Source of the DNA: Yersinia rochesterensis
GTDB taxonomy: Bacteria; Pseudomonadota; Gammaproteobacteria; Enterobacterales; Enterobacteriaceae
Direction: 5' to 3'
Assembly: GCF_003600645.1 (NCBI RefSeq)
Contig: NZ_CP032482.1
Span: forward strand, 1,860,001-1,924,000
DNA length: 64,000 bases
Shown: positions 50,108-59,572 of the stretch, in pieces
Layout of the letters: every line of letters starts with the position of its first letter
How positions within the stretch are numbered: position 1 is the first letter of the stretch
Notes under the pieces: model-generated
Told to the model about the DNA's origin: nothing
The model's input: only the letters and a program-made list of their open reading frames with translations
Databases searched by the model: none
Program-made: the position numbers and the translations under genes

Positions 50108-50323
50108 TCAGAACATAACAACCTGGCCGCCGGTTTGTGGGTGGGGTAACACAGGGTTAATCTCGCCGGGTTTTGATATTGAACGCATAAAACTTTCCAT
50201 CGTCACAAAGGTATGACCGCAATTCACATTAATGCACTGGTGATAGCGCTTTTTGGTTTCGATGGTGATTTGGCTGCTGCTGCGGGTATGGGCTGCGCTG
50301 TGGCATAAAGGGCAATTGAACAT
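50108..50323 (-). CDS. ogr: P2-type late gene activator Ogr/Delta
   Basis: A 71-residue zinc-finger transcription activator of P2-like phages. All four cysteines are present (CPLC at the start, then CINVNC before GHTF). In P2 it turns on the late operons. It lies after the gene U-D fusion in P2 order (U, D, ogr, att) and next to the phased repeats and tRNA-Leu. It may still be made but has no phage late promoters left in view. Confidence 0.85.
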   Translation of the reverse strand: MFNCPLCHSAAHTRSSSQITIETKKRYHQCINVNCGHTFVTMESFMRSISKPGEINPVLPHPQTGGQVVMF

Positions 50324-50397
50324 GATCCGGACTCCAGTATCATCCCAACTAGGGTCGGTGTTAATGATAATTATGCGTGATTATTGATTAAAAATTA

Positions 50398-50988
50398 TCA
50401 TTCCATATCCAGATCATCTATTTTCACTTCAAGCTCGAGCGCGGTGGTAAAACCACTGTCACTCACTGAATGGGTCACAGTGACCAGCGTCCAATCAGCT
50501 TCATCAATCTGTTTTTTGAATCCAATCACTTTAACCGGTACTTCTGGGTAGAGATCTGCGCGCCCTTTCGCAAGTTGGATAGAGAATTTCGCCGCGCCCC
50601 GTTGCAGCCGTTCCCAATTCGATTTGGCCGCTCGCTGTGCATTGTGTTTGCTGGCGTAAGTGGTGCGTAATGTCAGCACATTTTCATCGGTGCCAATCAA
50701 GTATTCGCCCTGTTTCTCTTCTGGTTGTTTGGGCTTGGTGGGGCTGGTCGTCTTACGTTTGCGCTTACGTTTTACTTTTACCTCTGGTTTTTCGGTGGTG
50801 CGGGTATTAAGCCAGTTTGCTACCCCGCCGGATAGAGTAATTGACTCCTCGTCCGGCCCTAAAAATTGGCTACTTGGTCGCTTGCCAATACGCGCATTGG
50901 ACGGGTGACGCCATGCCATTTGATGCTGAAAATCTTGATAGGGGACGGTTTGCAGCATAAATATAAACATCCCGAATGCCATCATCAT
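50398..50988 (-). pseudogene. In-frame fusion of P2-like gene U start and gene D end
   Basis: A 196-residue frame. Residues about 1-50 (MMMAFGMFIFMLQTVPYQDF, then NARIGKRPSSQFLGPDEESI) match the N-terminus of P2 tail protein U. The rest (KRKRKRKTTSP, KGRADLYPEVPVKVIGFKKQ, SGFTTALELEV) matches the C-terminal part of P2 protein D. In P2, U and D are neighbours, so a deletion has joined them in frame. The codon series is clean, but neither full domain remains. Confidence 0.8.
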
Positions 50989-51027
50989 GCAAGCGACATT
51001 TATTGGCAATCAGTGTGGTGGCGGGTA

Positions 51028-51183
51028 TGCCTTTTCCTTGAGACCGAGAACTTCTGGCGTGATTATGAATTAATGAAGTCAAAAGGAGGGACTTTCTGTT
51101 AAGGTCCTCGCAAAGAAGCCTATGGCATGGTGGTCGTATTTGAAGATATATACGGTAATCGCTGGGATCTCTACCAAAAATAG
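51028..51183 (+). pseudogene. Remnant of a VOC (glyoxalase-fold) gene
   Basis: One frame reads LFLETENFWRDYELMKSKGG, a TAA at 51100, then KEAYGMVVVFEDIYGNRWDL and TAG. That is the last 50 residues of a VOC-superfamily protein with one in-frame stop. The 5' part is missing; its left edge meets the phage relic. Confidence 0.7.
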
Positions 51184-51213
51184 CAATTACACATCGATGG
51201 CAGGTATAATTTT

Positions 51214-51672
51214 ATGATAAAGATTATCTCGGTGAGAAATCAGCTAGAATATAAAGATAAAGCTATTCATTACTTTCAAAGTAAGTGGGCCACGGATGAA
51301 ACCAAAATGCTTTATCAAGATTGTATTACTCAATGTATTGGTGCAAAAAATCCGTTACCGCAATGGTATTTAATGGAGTTCAATTCTGAGATTATTGGTG
51401 GTGTCGGCCTGATTACTAATGATTTCATCAGTCGTATGGACTTGTACCCTTGGCTGTGTGCTCTCTATATTGAAGAACACTTTCGCGGCCATACTTATGG
51501 TGCGCTGCTAATAAAACACCTGGCTGAAGAGACCAAACAATTAGGTTTCGACGAATTACATTTATGTACTGACCATATTGGTTTCTATGAAAAATATGGA
51601 TTTACCTTTACCGGAGTGGGTTATCACCCATGGGGTGAGTTTTCACGAATTTACTCTCTGTCACTGATTTAA
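51214..51672 (+). CDS. GNAT-family acetyltransferase
   Basis: A 152-residue N-acetyltransferase. The acetyl-CoA region is EEHFRGHTYGALLIKHLAEE (Q/R-x-x-G-x-G/A type), and the C-terminal GFYEKYGFTFTG is the usual closing motif. The substrate is unknown. It stands alone. Confidence 0.88.
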   Translation: MIKIISVRNQLEYKDKAIHYFQSKWATDETKMLYQDCITQCIGAKNPLPQWYLMEFNSEIIGGVGLITNDFISRMDLYPWLCALYIEEHFRGHTYGALLIKHLAEETKQLGFDELHLCTDHIGFYEKYGFTFTGVGYHPWGEFSRIYSLSLI

Positions 51673-51775
51673 TCGGGGCCGGGCAGAGTGAAAGAAAGTT
51701 ACTATAGATGTAAATAAGTTTACGTCTCACTTTTCAGCAGATGCTTGATATAAACTTTTACCCTGTCCGTATTAA

Positions 51776-51814
51776 ACTCAGTCCGTGGTTTATTTATCAC
51801 CCCACAGACTGAGT
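51776..51814 (-). terminator. Likely terminator of ansP
   Basis: ACTCAGTCCGTGG and CCCACAGACTGAGT form a 12-13-pair stem with one mismatch, followed on the minus strand by TTTAATAC. Confidence 0.65.
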
Positions 51815-51822
51815 ATCAGTCT

Positions 51823-53343
51823 CTAGCTAGCTGATTTTTGCTGATGTAACTCAGCGGGCTGTACTATTTTTGCTTTACCCTCTTTGAGGGGGATATCAAT
51901 GGGATCTTCGGCAACTTCGCGGGCGCGTTTACGCAAACTAAACCAACCAATGACCAATAATATAGCGACCACCGGTAAAGCTGCAATGGTCCAGGTGCCA
52001 TTCGGATAGTCGAACGCCATCATCACTAATACACCTGCCAGGAAGAATAATGTTAACCAGGAGGTCACGGGAGCGCCGGGCATTTTGAAGGCGACAGGTT
52101 TAGCTGTTCCTTTTTTAATTGCCTGACGTAATTTCATCTGACACACAATGATGAATGCCCATGAGCTAATAATCCCTAATGATGCAATATTCAAAACAAT
52201 TTCAAATACTTGTGAGGGAACAAGATAATTGAGTAATACTCCGAAGACATAGATGCCGACAGTGACCAGAATCCCGGCATAAGGAACAGATTGGGGACTC
52301 ATTTTCGACATGAATTTCGGTGCGGATCCCCCCATCGACAATGAGCGCAGAATACGTCCTGTAGAGTAGAGACCGGAGTTTAGGCTGGAAAGGGCGGCAG
52401 ATAGCACCACAATATTCATAATTGTTCCAATGTATGGAACGCCTAAGTTACTGAAAAATGTTACGAAAGGGCTTTGTCCCGCCTGATAGGCATTCCACGG
52501 CAGCAAGCATACCAGTAGCACTACGGAGCCGACATAAAACAGACCAATGCGTAAAATCACACTATTGATAGCTTTGGGCAGCATTTTTTCCGGGTCTTTA
52601 CATTCCCCGGCGGCAGTACCAATTAACTCGATACCGGCAAAAGCAAATATAACACCTTGAACTAATATCAGTGCGGGGAGTAATCCGTGCGGGAAAAATC
52701 CGCCATTATCAGTAATCAGATGCATACCTGACGGGTGCCCGCCAACACTTTGGCCAGTACCGAGAAACACCACGCCCACGATCAGAAATATGGAAATGGC
52801 GGCGACTTTGATCAATGCAAACCAGAACTCCATTTCTGCAAACCATTTCACGCCAATCATATTCATGGTAGCGACAATTGAAAGTGCGCCTAATGCAAAT
52901 AACCATTGGGGCACATCAGAAAAAGTTCCCCAATAATGCATATAGAGAGCAACGGCGGTGATATCGACTATCCCGGTCATTGCCCAGTTTAGAAAATACA
53001 TCCATCCAGCAACATATGAGGCTTTTTCGCCGAGAAACTCACGGGCATAAGAAACAAAGCTGCCACTGGAGGGGCGGTGTAAAATCAGTTCACCAAGTGC
53101 TCTGAGAATGAAAAAAGAGAAAATACCACAGACCAAATAAACCAAGGCTAATGCTGGGCCAGCCATTTGCAAGCGAGCACCGGTGCCCAAAAATAAGCCA
53201 GTACCAATAGAACCACCGATCGCTATCATTTGTATATGACGTCGGCCCATACTTTTGTGATAGCCCGTATCATGAGAATCTAACCAGCGTTTTCTCGCCG
53301 CGTGATGGGTTTCTGCAGAGTGTTTTCCTGACATCATAGACAT
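51823..53343 (-). CDS. ansP: L-asparagine permease AnsP
   Basis: A 506-residue, 12-helix amino-acid permease of the APC superfamily. The start (GYHKSMGRRHIQMIAIGGSI) and the loop HRPSSGSFVSYAREFLGEKA are near-identical in type to E. coli AnsP. It imports L-asparagine by proton symport. Confidence 0.93.
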   Translation of the reverse strand: MSMMSGKHSAETHHAARKRWLDSHDTGYHKSMGRRHIQMIAIGGSIGTGLFLGTGARLQMAGPALALVYLVCGIFSFFILRALGELILHRPSSGSFVSYAREFLGEKASYVAGWMYFLNWAMTGIVDITAVALYMHYWGTFSDVPQWLFALGALSIVATMNMIGVKWFAEMEFWFALIKVAAISIFLIVGVVFLGTGQSVGGHPSGMHLITDNGGFFPHGLLPALILVQGVIFAFAGIELIGTAAGECKDPEKMLPKAINSVILRIGLFYVGSVVLLVCLLPWNAYQAGQSPFVTFFSNLGVPYIGTIMNIVVLSAALSSLNSGLYSTGRILRSLSMGGSAPKFMSKMSPQSVPYAGILVTVGIYVFGVLLNYLVPSQVFEIVLNIASLGIISSWAFIIVCQMKLRQAIKKGTAKPVAFKMPGAPVTSWLTLFFLAGVLVMMAFDYPNGTWTIAALPVVAILLVIGWFSLRKRAREVAEDPIDIPLKEGKAKIVQPAELHQQKSAS

Positions 53344-54379
53344 TCCCTATTTTCCTGTCTGTTGTGCAATCATCGTGAATGTATTACTGCAACCGATTGC
53401 TAAAGGTTAATGCATAAATAGCGTCTTAGCGCCTTCACTTGTTATGGTATATATCATTACTATTGAATTATGGGAGGGCATGCTATCGTTTCTGTCGTGA
53501 TGAGGCAAAATAATATTCACATATAAATTATTTTTTTTATTGTATTACCGAAGTCAGTAATTGAATGGCTAATTTTAATTTATAATTACACAAAATGCTT
53601 TCATATAAATACATTCTCTATGAGTATTGATTAAATTCAGAGTGGTTCGCAACTGTCTGTTGTATAAGTGAATGTGGCGAGTTTGGTTTTTTAGTTATAA
53701 AACTATTTAGTATTTTTTATGCGAATTATTTTTAGACTTATTTTATATTTTGTAATTATTTTTCATCATTGAATTGCACTTTTCTTAACTTGGTAGGGGG
53801 TTCTTTGATATTCTTTAAATTTATTATTTATTTTTTCATAAAAGATTGTTAACCATAGTATTCACATGATAATTGAATTGTATTTAACAAATTAGGCCAA
53901 TAACAAGTTAAACCCTGATGTTGAGTGAGAGGATATTGAGTTAGATTGGATAAGCACAATGATTGATGAACAGCTATCGAGGTTGCTCGCAGGTTTGCTA
54001 TACATTAAACTGTGTTTTTTATTTTTGTCATCAATGGAAGACTGAATGCTAATTTCCACATATAAAATATTAATTTGCTTATTATCAACTAAGAATCATA
54101 ACAAAAAAAACTGAAAATCTTCAAATTATTTAATTACAAAACACCGAGTTAAGTTAATTAAAATAAACCTGTAGTGCTGTTAACAAATACAGTAAGTATA
54201 TGTCTGTTTACTATTCTTTCATTCTGGTTTGGGTGGTATTTTTAGGCGGTGCATTCGTATCCTACATTTTTTATTGATATCGTTAATAGTTTTACGTGCC
54301 AGGTTTGCCAAATTTTTGAATGAGTTAGGCGATATTTTTACCTCTATTTTCTTCGGTGTCACCCAACATTAGGTCCAAA
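53344..54379. other. One-kilobase AT-rich region between ansP and the 2HCT transporter gene
   Basis: A very AT-rich gap of about 1030 bases carrying the two divergent promoters. The only coding candidate is a 25-codon hydrophobic frame at 54200-54277. Confidence 0.5.
54200..54277 (+). CDS. Candidate 25-residue membrane peptide
   Basis: The frame encodes MSVYYSFILVWVVFLGGAFV and five more residues: one continuous hydrophobic helix with no charge. Small single-helix proteins next to transporters are known in enterobacteria. The ribosome binding site (CAGTAAGTAT) is weak, so it may be chance. Confidence 0.3.
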   Translation: MSVYYSFILVWVVFLGGAFVSYIFY

Positions 54380-55738
54380 ATGAAAAAAATACATCAGGAT
54401 ATTACTCTCACCCCTGTCGAAGGTGTTGATATGGCGGATAAGTCCGCTATCAAAAAATTATTTATCAGCTTAAACCAGATGAATATCAATACCATGCCAA
54501 TGGCATTATTTATGACCATTTCGGCCATTGTGTTTATTTCGGCTTATTCCAGCTATCTACCCAAGAATATGATTGGTGGTTTGGCGGTTATTATGACGAT
54601 GGGCTTTGTATTATCTCATATTGGTCGCCATATACCGGTCTTAAAAGATATTGGTGGCCCGGCTATTTTGTGTCTCATGGTGCCGTCAGTGTTGGTTTAC
54701 TTCGGTGCTTTCCAAATCAATACACTAGATACGGTCCACTTGTTGATGAAGGAGGCGAATTTACTCTATTTCGTCATCGCTAGTCTGGTGGTTGGCAGTA
54801 TTCTTGGTATGAATCGCGTGGTGCTTATTCAAGGAATGACGCGAATGTTTGTTCCATTGGTGGTGGGAACCCTAACTGCCGTCGCCACCGGTTTGCTGGT
54901 GGGTAAGTTATTCGGTTTTACCCTTTATCACACATTCTTCTTTATTATCGTGCCGATTATCGGTGGGGGGATTGGGGAGGGTATCTTGCCTTTATCATTG
55001 GCTTATTCAGCCATTCTTGGGCAGAGTCCTGATATTTATGTCGCGCAGTTGGCCCCGGCTGCGGTAATGGGTAACATTTTTGCCATTATTTGTGCGGGAG
55101 TGTTGGCCCGTATTGGTATCTGGCGTAAGGATTTGAATGGCGAGGGAATGTTAATTCGTTCAGCACAGGACAATGCGATATTCACTTCGCAAGAAGGGCC
55201 AAAACAAGCTGACTTCCAGTTGATGGGCGGCGGATTATTGATGACCTGCGCTTTCTTTATTGTGGGCGGATTATTTGAAAAAATCGTGCATATTCCCGGC
55301 CCGGTACTGATGATTTTGATTGCCGTGATGTGTAAATATGCGCAAGTTATTCCGACCAAAATGGAGCAGGGCGCGCACAGTTGGTACAAATTTGTCTCTA
55401 CTACATTGGTTTGGCCCCTGATGATTGGCCTGGGGATGCTGTATGTTCCGCTAGAAAGTGTTGTCGCGGTGTTCTCCATTGGCTATGTCGTGGTGTGCGG
55501 CTCTGTTGTTTTATCAATGGCTGCGGTCAGTTTCATTATCGCCCCTTATCTAAATATGTATCCAGTAGAAGCTTCCATCGTGACCAGTTGTCATAGTGGA
55601 TTAGGGGGGACGGGGGATGTTGCGATATTGTCGGCATCTAACCGCATGTCATTGATGCCTTTTGCCCAGATAGCAACCCGCATCGGCGGTGCATCCACCG
55701 TGATTGGCGCTACCTTGTTGTTAGGTTGGATAATGTAA
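54380..55738 (+). CDS. 2-hydroxycarboxylate transporter (citrate/malate, CitS/MaeN family)
   Basis: A 452-residue membrane transporter of the 2HCT family, about 11 helices, which import citrate or malate with sodium or protons. The two family GG loops are visible: PIIGGGIGEGILPLSLAYS and SGLGGTGDVAILSASNRMSL. The wording is closer to malate/citrate (MaeN/CimH) members than to Klebsiella CitS. The ATG at 54380 is preferred over the GTG at 54356 because TTAGG lies before it. It is convergent with a DcuS/DcuR-type pair that probably controls it. Confidence 0.88.
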   Translation: MKKIHQDITLTPVEGVDMADKSAIKKLFISLNQMNINTMPMALFMTISAIVFISAYSSYLPKNMIGGLAVIMTMGFVLSHIGRHIPVLKDIGGPAILCLMVPSVLVYFGAFQINTLDTVHLLMKEANLLYFVIASLVVGSILGMNRVVLIQGMTRMFVPLVVGTLTAVATGLLVGKLFGFTLYHTFFFIIVPIIGGGIGEGILPLSLAYSAILGQSPDIYVAQLAPAAVMGNIFAIICAGVLARIGIWRKDLNGEGMLIRSAQDNAIFTSQEGPKQADFQLMGGGLLMTCAFFIVGGLFEKIVHIPGPVLMILIAVMCKYAQVIPTKMEQGAHSWYKFVSTTLVWPLMIGLGMLYVPLESVVAVFSIGYVVVCGSVVLSMAAVSFIIAPYLNMYPVEASIVTSCHSGLGGTGDVAILSASNRMSLMPFAQIATRIGGASTVIGATLLLGWIM

Positions 55739-55760
55739 ATGATTTTTGTGTGAATGATAT

Positions 55761-55804
55761 AACCAACGGTATTTCTTATTGGATACCGTTGGTTATTAAG
55801 TTTT
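55761..55804. terminator. Shared terminator between convergent genes
   Basis: AACCAACGGTAT and ATACCGTTGGTT are exact 12-base inverted arms with a ten-base loop, then ATTAAGTTTT. It lies between the 2HCT and dcuR-type genes and can serve both. Confidence 0.8.
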
Positions 55805-55814
55805 AGCGCCCATA

Positions 55815-56534
55815 CTATTGGCAATACTGTTTCAATACCTCCTGCTGGCTGGGCATGAGTTTATAAAGATAAACTGGGCGGCCTGTTGCACCATACAGAA
55901 CTTTAGTGCTTAGAACTTCAGTATCAGATAGGTAAATCAAATACTTACGGCAAGATACTCGTGAGATTCCAATAGCGTTCGCCATCTGTTCAGTCGAAAA
56001 TTCGCCATCTTGCACTTCTTGAATCCATTCACAAACAGTGCGTAGTGTTTGTGCTGTGAGTCCTTTGGGTAATTTTTTTCGCTCGGCAGGGGCGGCATTA
56101 CTCCGCCGTAGTAAGGAGTCGACATCCTCTTGGGCACAATATTCGCGTTGCCCTAGCAAACTCTGTTTTTCACGATAAGTCGACAGGGCTTCTTCAAAGC
56201 GCGAAAATTGGAATGGCTTAATTAAATAATCAACAACCCCATATTGCAGCGCTTTTTTGATGGTATTCACATCAGTGGCGGATGAAATAACAATAACATC
56301 GGTATGTTCACTAAATTCACGTAGGACGGGTAATAAATCTAATCCATTGTCTTGGCGCATGAAAACGTCTAATAGCACCAAGTCAATGGGGTGCTCTGCT
56401 GCCATTAAATGATCCCGGGCTTGCTGCAAACTGGATACTGACCCACAACAGTTGAAACCTGCCACTTGGTTCAGATAACACTTGTTCAGCTCAGCGACCA
56501 TTGCGTCATCATCCACTATTAATACATTAATCAT
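55815..56534 (-). CDS. dcuR: DcuR-type response regulator
   Basis: A 239-residue response regulator. The receiver has MINVLIVDDDAMVAELNKCY, phospho-Asp in LVLLDVFMRQ near 56 and Lys in DYLIKPFQ. The C-terminal helix-turn-helix (FSTEQMANAIGISRVSCRKY) and end (GRPVYLYKL) follow DcuR rather than CitB. DcuR activates C4-dicarboxylate transport and fumarate use. Its start overlaps the sensor gene by eight bases. Confidence 0.88.
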   Translation of the reverse strand: MINVLIVDDDAMVAELNKCYLNQVAGFNCCGSVSSLQQARDHLMAAEHPIDLVLLDVFMRQDNGLDLLPVLREFSEHTDVIVISSATDVNTIKKALQYGVVDYLIKPFQFSRFEEALSTYREKQSLLGQREYCAQEDVDSLLRRSNAAPAERKKLPKGLTAQTLRTVCEWIQEVQDGEFSTEQMANAIGISRVSCRKYLIYLSDTEVLSTKVLYGATGRPVYLYKLMPSQQEVLKQYCQ

Positions 56535-58200
56535 GATTTACCGCGCTGTTGTTTGAAATATTGTCACTAGAAGTCGTGTTATTCAAGGTGATATCGTAGG
56601 GAAGACTGATAAAGAATTGTGTAAAAACGCCCGCTTCAGAATCAAATTCAATATTGCCGCCAATACTTTCTAAACTCTGCCGAACCAGGCTTAAACCTAT
56701 GCCGTGTTCATTCCCTTTGGTGGAAAAACCATTATCAAAAATACTGTCTTGTAACTCTGCTGCAATACCTGGCCCATCATCACTGACAACACAATGTACC
56801 CGGCCATGTTGATAATGGAAGCTGACATTAATTTCCCGTTGAGACTGGTCACCAATGGCTTCCATGGCATTCTCAATCAGATTGCCTAAAACTGTAATTA
56901 AGGTCGTCGTTATTTGTTCATTATCAATATCCGGTAACAGGCTATCGTCGCTGATGGATAATGTAATGCCCAAATCGCGCGCTCGATTGATTTTGCCCAG
57001 TAAAAATCCCGCAATCACGGGGGATTTTATCTTGCGCAGTAGGGAACCAATTTCCGCCTGATAATTATTGGATGTTTTAACAATATAATCTTCAAGTTGT
57101 TGATAATACTTCATATGCAATAAGCCCAAAATAACGTGGAGTTTATTCATAAACTCGTGCGATTGTGCTCGTAATGCATCGGCATAATGCACCATACCGG
57201 TCAGGCGCTGCATCAATTGGCTGACTTCAGTTTTATCGCGGAAAGTGGCGATGGCACCAATAATATCGCCTTTCACGACCACCGGAACGGTATTGGTCAG
57301 CAATATACTGCCATTAAAGTTTATTTCCTCATCACGGCGGGCAATACCGGTTTCCTGAACTTGCTGTAAATACAAACGCACAGGCCAATATTTGCTGGCA
57401 TTACTGAGTAGTAAATTCTCCATTGGCCCACTTTGTTTAAATAAACGCTTGGCTTCGTGATTAACCACAGTAATACGTGAATTAGCATCAACAGCGATAA
57501 CGCCTTCTTTAATCGATTGCAGCATCGCGTTGCGCTGTTCAAATAAGTTAGATATTTCGTATGGCTCGAAACCCAACATGATTTTTTTCAGTGTTTTCAC
57601 TAAAAGCCAGGTGCCGAGTGAGCCAATAAGTGCCCCAAATAATATGGTCCACGGGATAGTCCAGCGGGTTTCACTAACAACCGAATCAATACTGGTAAGA
57701 GAAATCCCAATGGCCACCACGCCTATTTGTTTCCCGTGAGGCTCATAGACAGGAATAAAAATACGCAACGCTCTTTCCAGTACACCCCGGTTTATCGCGC
57801 TATTTTCTTTGCCCTGTAGCGCAGGTTGCAAATCATTGCCGATAAAATGTTGTCCGATCATCTCAGGATTAGGATGTGAATAACGAATGCCATTCATATC
57901 AGTCACAACAATAAATAGCAGGTCATTAGCCTGTTGAACTTCGCGGGTATAAGCCTGAATTTGTCGTCCTGCTTCAGGATTAGTTAATCCATTAATGATG
58001 GTCGGTGAAAATGATAAGGCCCGAGCGACAGCTACCGCTTTGTTTTGCAAACCATCTTGTGCCATCTGGCTGAGCTGAATGAAGAATAGCGAGTGAACCA
58101 CCAATAGCACAGAAATAATAACTCCTGAAACCATGAGAGTGATCGACGTACTGAGTCGTAACGGCACTTTTTGCTTTCCAGCCGTTGTTGCGTTATTCAT
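56527..58200 (-). CDS. dcuS: DcuS-type sensor histidine kinase
   Basis: A 557-residue membrane kinase. A membrane helix (about 18-45), a periplasmic PAS-like ligand domain (RYSHPNPEMIGQHFIG, RALRIFIPVYEPHGKQIGVV), a second helix (about 178-200), a cytoplasmic PAS domain and the kinase core follow. The phospho-His is in RAQSHEFMNKLHVILGLLH; ATP-binding boxes are NLIENAMEAI, DDGPGI and GIGLSLV. The His in YSHP and Arg-x-Phe in ALRIF match DcuS dicarboxylate-binding residues, and the linker GFEPYEISNLFEQR is DcuS-like. The ATG at 58200 has CTGGAG before it; the GTG at 58218 does not. Confidence 0.87.
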   Translation of the reverse strand: MNNATTAGKQKVPLRLSTSITLMVSGVIISVLLVVHSLFFIQLSQMAQDGLQNKAVAVARALSFSPTIINGLTNPEAGRQIQAYTREVQQANDLLFIVVTDMNGIRYSHPNPEMIGQHFIGNDLQPALQGKENSAINRGVLERALRIFIPVYEPHGKQIGVVAIGISLTSIDSVVSETRWTIPWTILFGALIGSLGTWLLVKTLKKIMLGFEPYEISNLFEQRNAMLQSIKEGVIAVDANSRITVVNHEAKRLFKQSGPMENLLLSNASKYWPVRLYLQQVQETGIARRDEEINFNGSILLTNTVPVVVKGDIIGAIATFRDKTEVSQLMQRLTGMVHYADALRAQSHEFMNKLHVILGLLHMKYYQQLEDYIVKTSNNYQAEIGSLLRKIKSPVIAGFLLGKINRARDLGITLSISDDSLLPDIDNEQITTTLITVLGNLIENAMEAIGDQSQREINVSFHYQHGRVHCVVSDDGPGIAAELQDSIFDNGFSTKGNEHGIGLSLVRQSLESIGGNIEFDSEAGVFTQFFISLPYDITLNNTTSSDNISNNSAVNHD

Positions 58201-58423
58201 GTCATGCTCCAGAGACACCGGCTTGCGTAATCTTCAGACGTCTAAATTGATGACCGGGGTACGGTATAAATAGTTGCAAAAAAAACAGTATGCAAACGAA
58301 ATCACCTGATAGTTTACGCTGTTTATTTATTAGGGTGCTAAGACTTAGAATTACTTTAGCTACATAACGATTTATATAGTTATCAAATTTACCCCCTCGA
58401 GAGATTATTCACTCAGTGTATGA

Positions 58424-58433
58424 GGGGGGGGGG
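58424..58433. repeat. Homopolymer tract of ten G
   Basis: Ten G in a row between the dcuS-type gene and the end of the DeoR-type gene. Such runs slip during replication. Confidence 0.9.
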
Positions 58434-58446
58434 AGACTATTTGTAA

Positions 58447-59226
58447 TTAATCAGATTGGCGCGGAACTTGGGTGATAATCAATTCAATCTCTTTGGCCGC
58501 TAGTTCATCCTGGGCTGTCGATGACAGGCTGGCATCAGTGATAACTACATCAAAATCGGTGAGAGGTAATGCCAAATAGGTGGATATCTTGCCGTATTTT
58601 GATGCATCAGTCAGTAGCACGCGCTTGCTACTCACCTCACTGACCGCCCGTTTGACCACCACTTTGTCTTCGCTCGGTGTCGATATGCCACGCGGCCCCC
58701 AGCAGGATGCTGAAATAAAAGCGATGTCGATGGAGAGGTTTCGCAGTGAGCGGGCGGCCGCATCACCGACACAAGAACGGTTCTCTCGGCACAATGTGCC
58801 ACCAGAATGGATCATTTTGCATTGGCAGGATTCAATCAGAAAATTGGCAATAACAAAGTCATTAGTGACCACCAATAAATCATCTCTGGCCTCTAACTGC
58901 CGAGCTAATGCTAGTGTGGTGGTTCCAGCATCGAGATAAATACAACTATTGCGCGGAATATGCAGCGCTGCCGCCATCCCTATAGCATTTTTCTGGCTGC
59001 TGTACATCTGCGTTTTATCTTGATGGGAGGGTTCAGCCGTCAGCCGTTCAGTTGATCTCACCCCGCCGGAAACAGCTAATACCGCACCCTGTTCTTCCAG
59101 TTTTTGTACGTCGCGCCGAATAGTCATGTGCGATACGCCTAACCGCTCAGTCAGTTCAGTAATGCTGACTACCCCGCGTTCGGCAACCAGTGCCAGTATC
59201 TGTTGGTGACGTTCAACGGGTATCAC
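58447..59226 (-). CDS. DeoR-family regulator of the otn operon
   Basis: A 259-residue repressor. The N-terminal helix-turn-helix ITELTERLGVSHMTIRRDVQ is the DeoR signature. The C-terminal sugar-phosphate-binding fold has YLDAGTTTLALARQL. It is divergent from otnK, the same place as YgbI in E. coli, so it most likely represses otnKCI and responds to a pathway intermediate. Confidence 0.9.
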   Translation of the reverse strand: MIPVERHQQILALVAERGVVSITELTERLGVSHMTIRRDVQKLEEQGAVLAVSGGVRSTERLTAEPSHQDKTQMYSSQKNAIGMAAALHIPRNSCIYLDAGTTTLALARQLEARDDLLVVTNDFVIANFLIESCQCKMIHSGGTLCRENRSCVGDAAARSLRNLSIDIAFISASCWGPRGISTPSEDKVVVKRAVSEVSSKRVLLTDASKYGKISTYLALPLTDFDVVITDASLSSTAQDELAAKEIELIITQVPRQSD

Positions 59227-59572
59227 GTTCGCTCCTTATTCAGTTATTTCGCTACAGGGAAAGTGGTAATTAATGTGATTATACGCCAGCAGTTAGAGAA
59301 TATTTCTCATATTTTAACGCTAACAATCACTAATTTATTCATTTCATTCCTTATTGTGGTAATAACTGAGCCAGTGATTGCGTTAATTATTGTGATTTTT
59401 AGACTCGCGGTGTTGATTTGTGTGATTTTTCTCACAATAAATCAGGTTTTATTTGCTATTATTAACATAATAAATCAAATTATCACCAAAATTAACAATC
59501 AAAATATGACTTATACAGCAACATCAATATGTGTCATTGGGTCTGGCTTGATAAAAAATAGGAGAGTATCGG
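59227..59572. promoter_or_regulatory. otn divergent control region
   Basis: A 346-base AT-rich gap between the regulator gene and otnK, with a perfect CRP site (59421-59436) and several repeated TGTGATT words that could be operator half-sites. Confidence 0.65.
59421..59436. promoter_or_regulatory. CRP-cAMP binding site
   Basis: TGTGATTTTTCTCACA matches TGTGA-N6-TCACA exactly. It lies about 140 bases before otnK, so the operon is expected to be under catabolite control. Confidence 0.85.
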
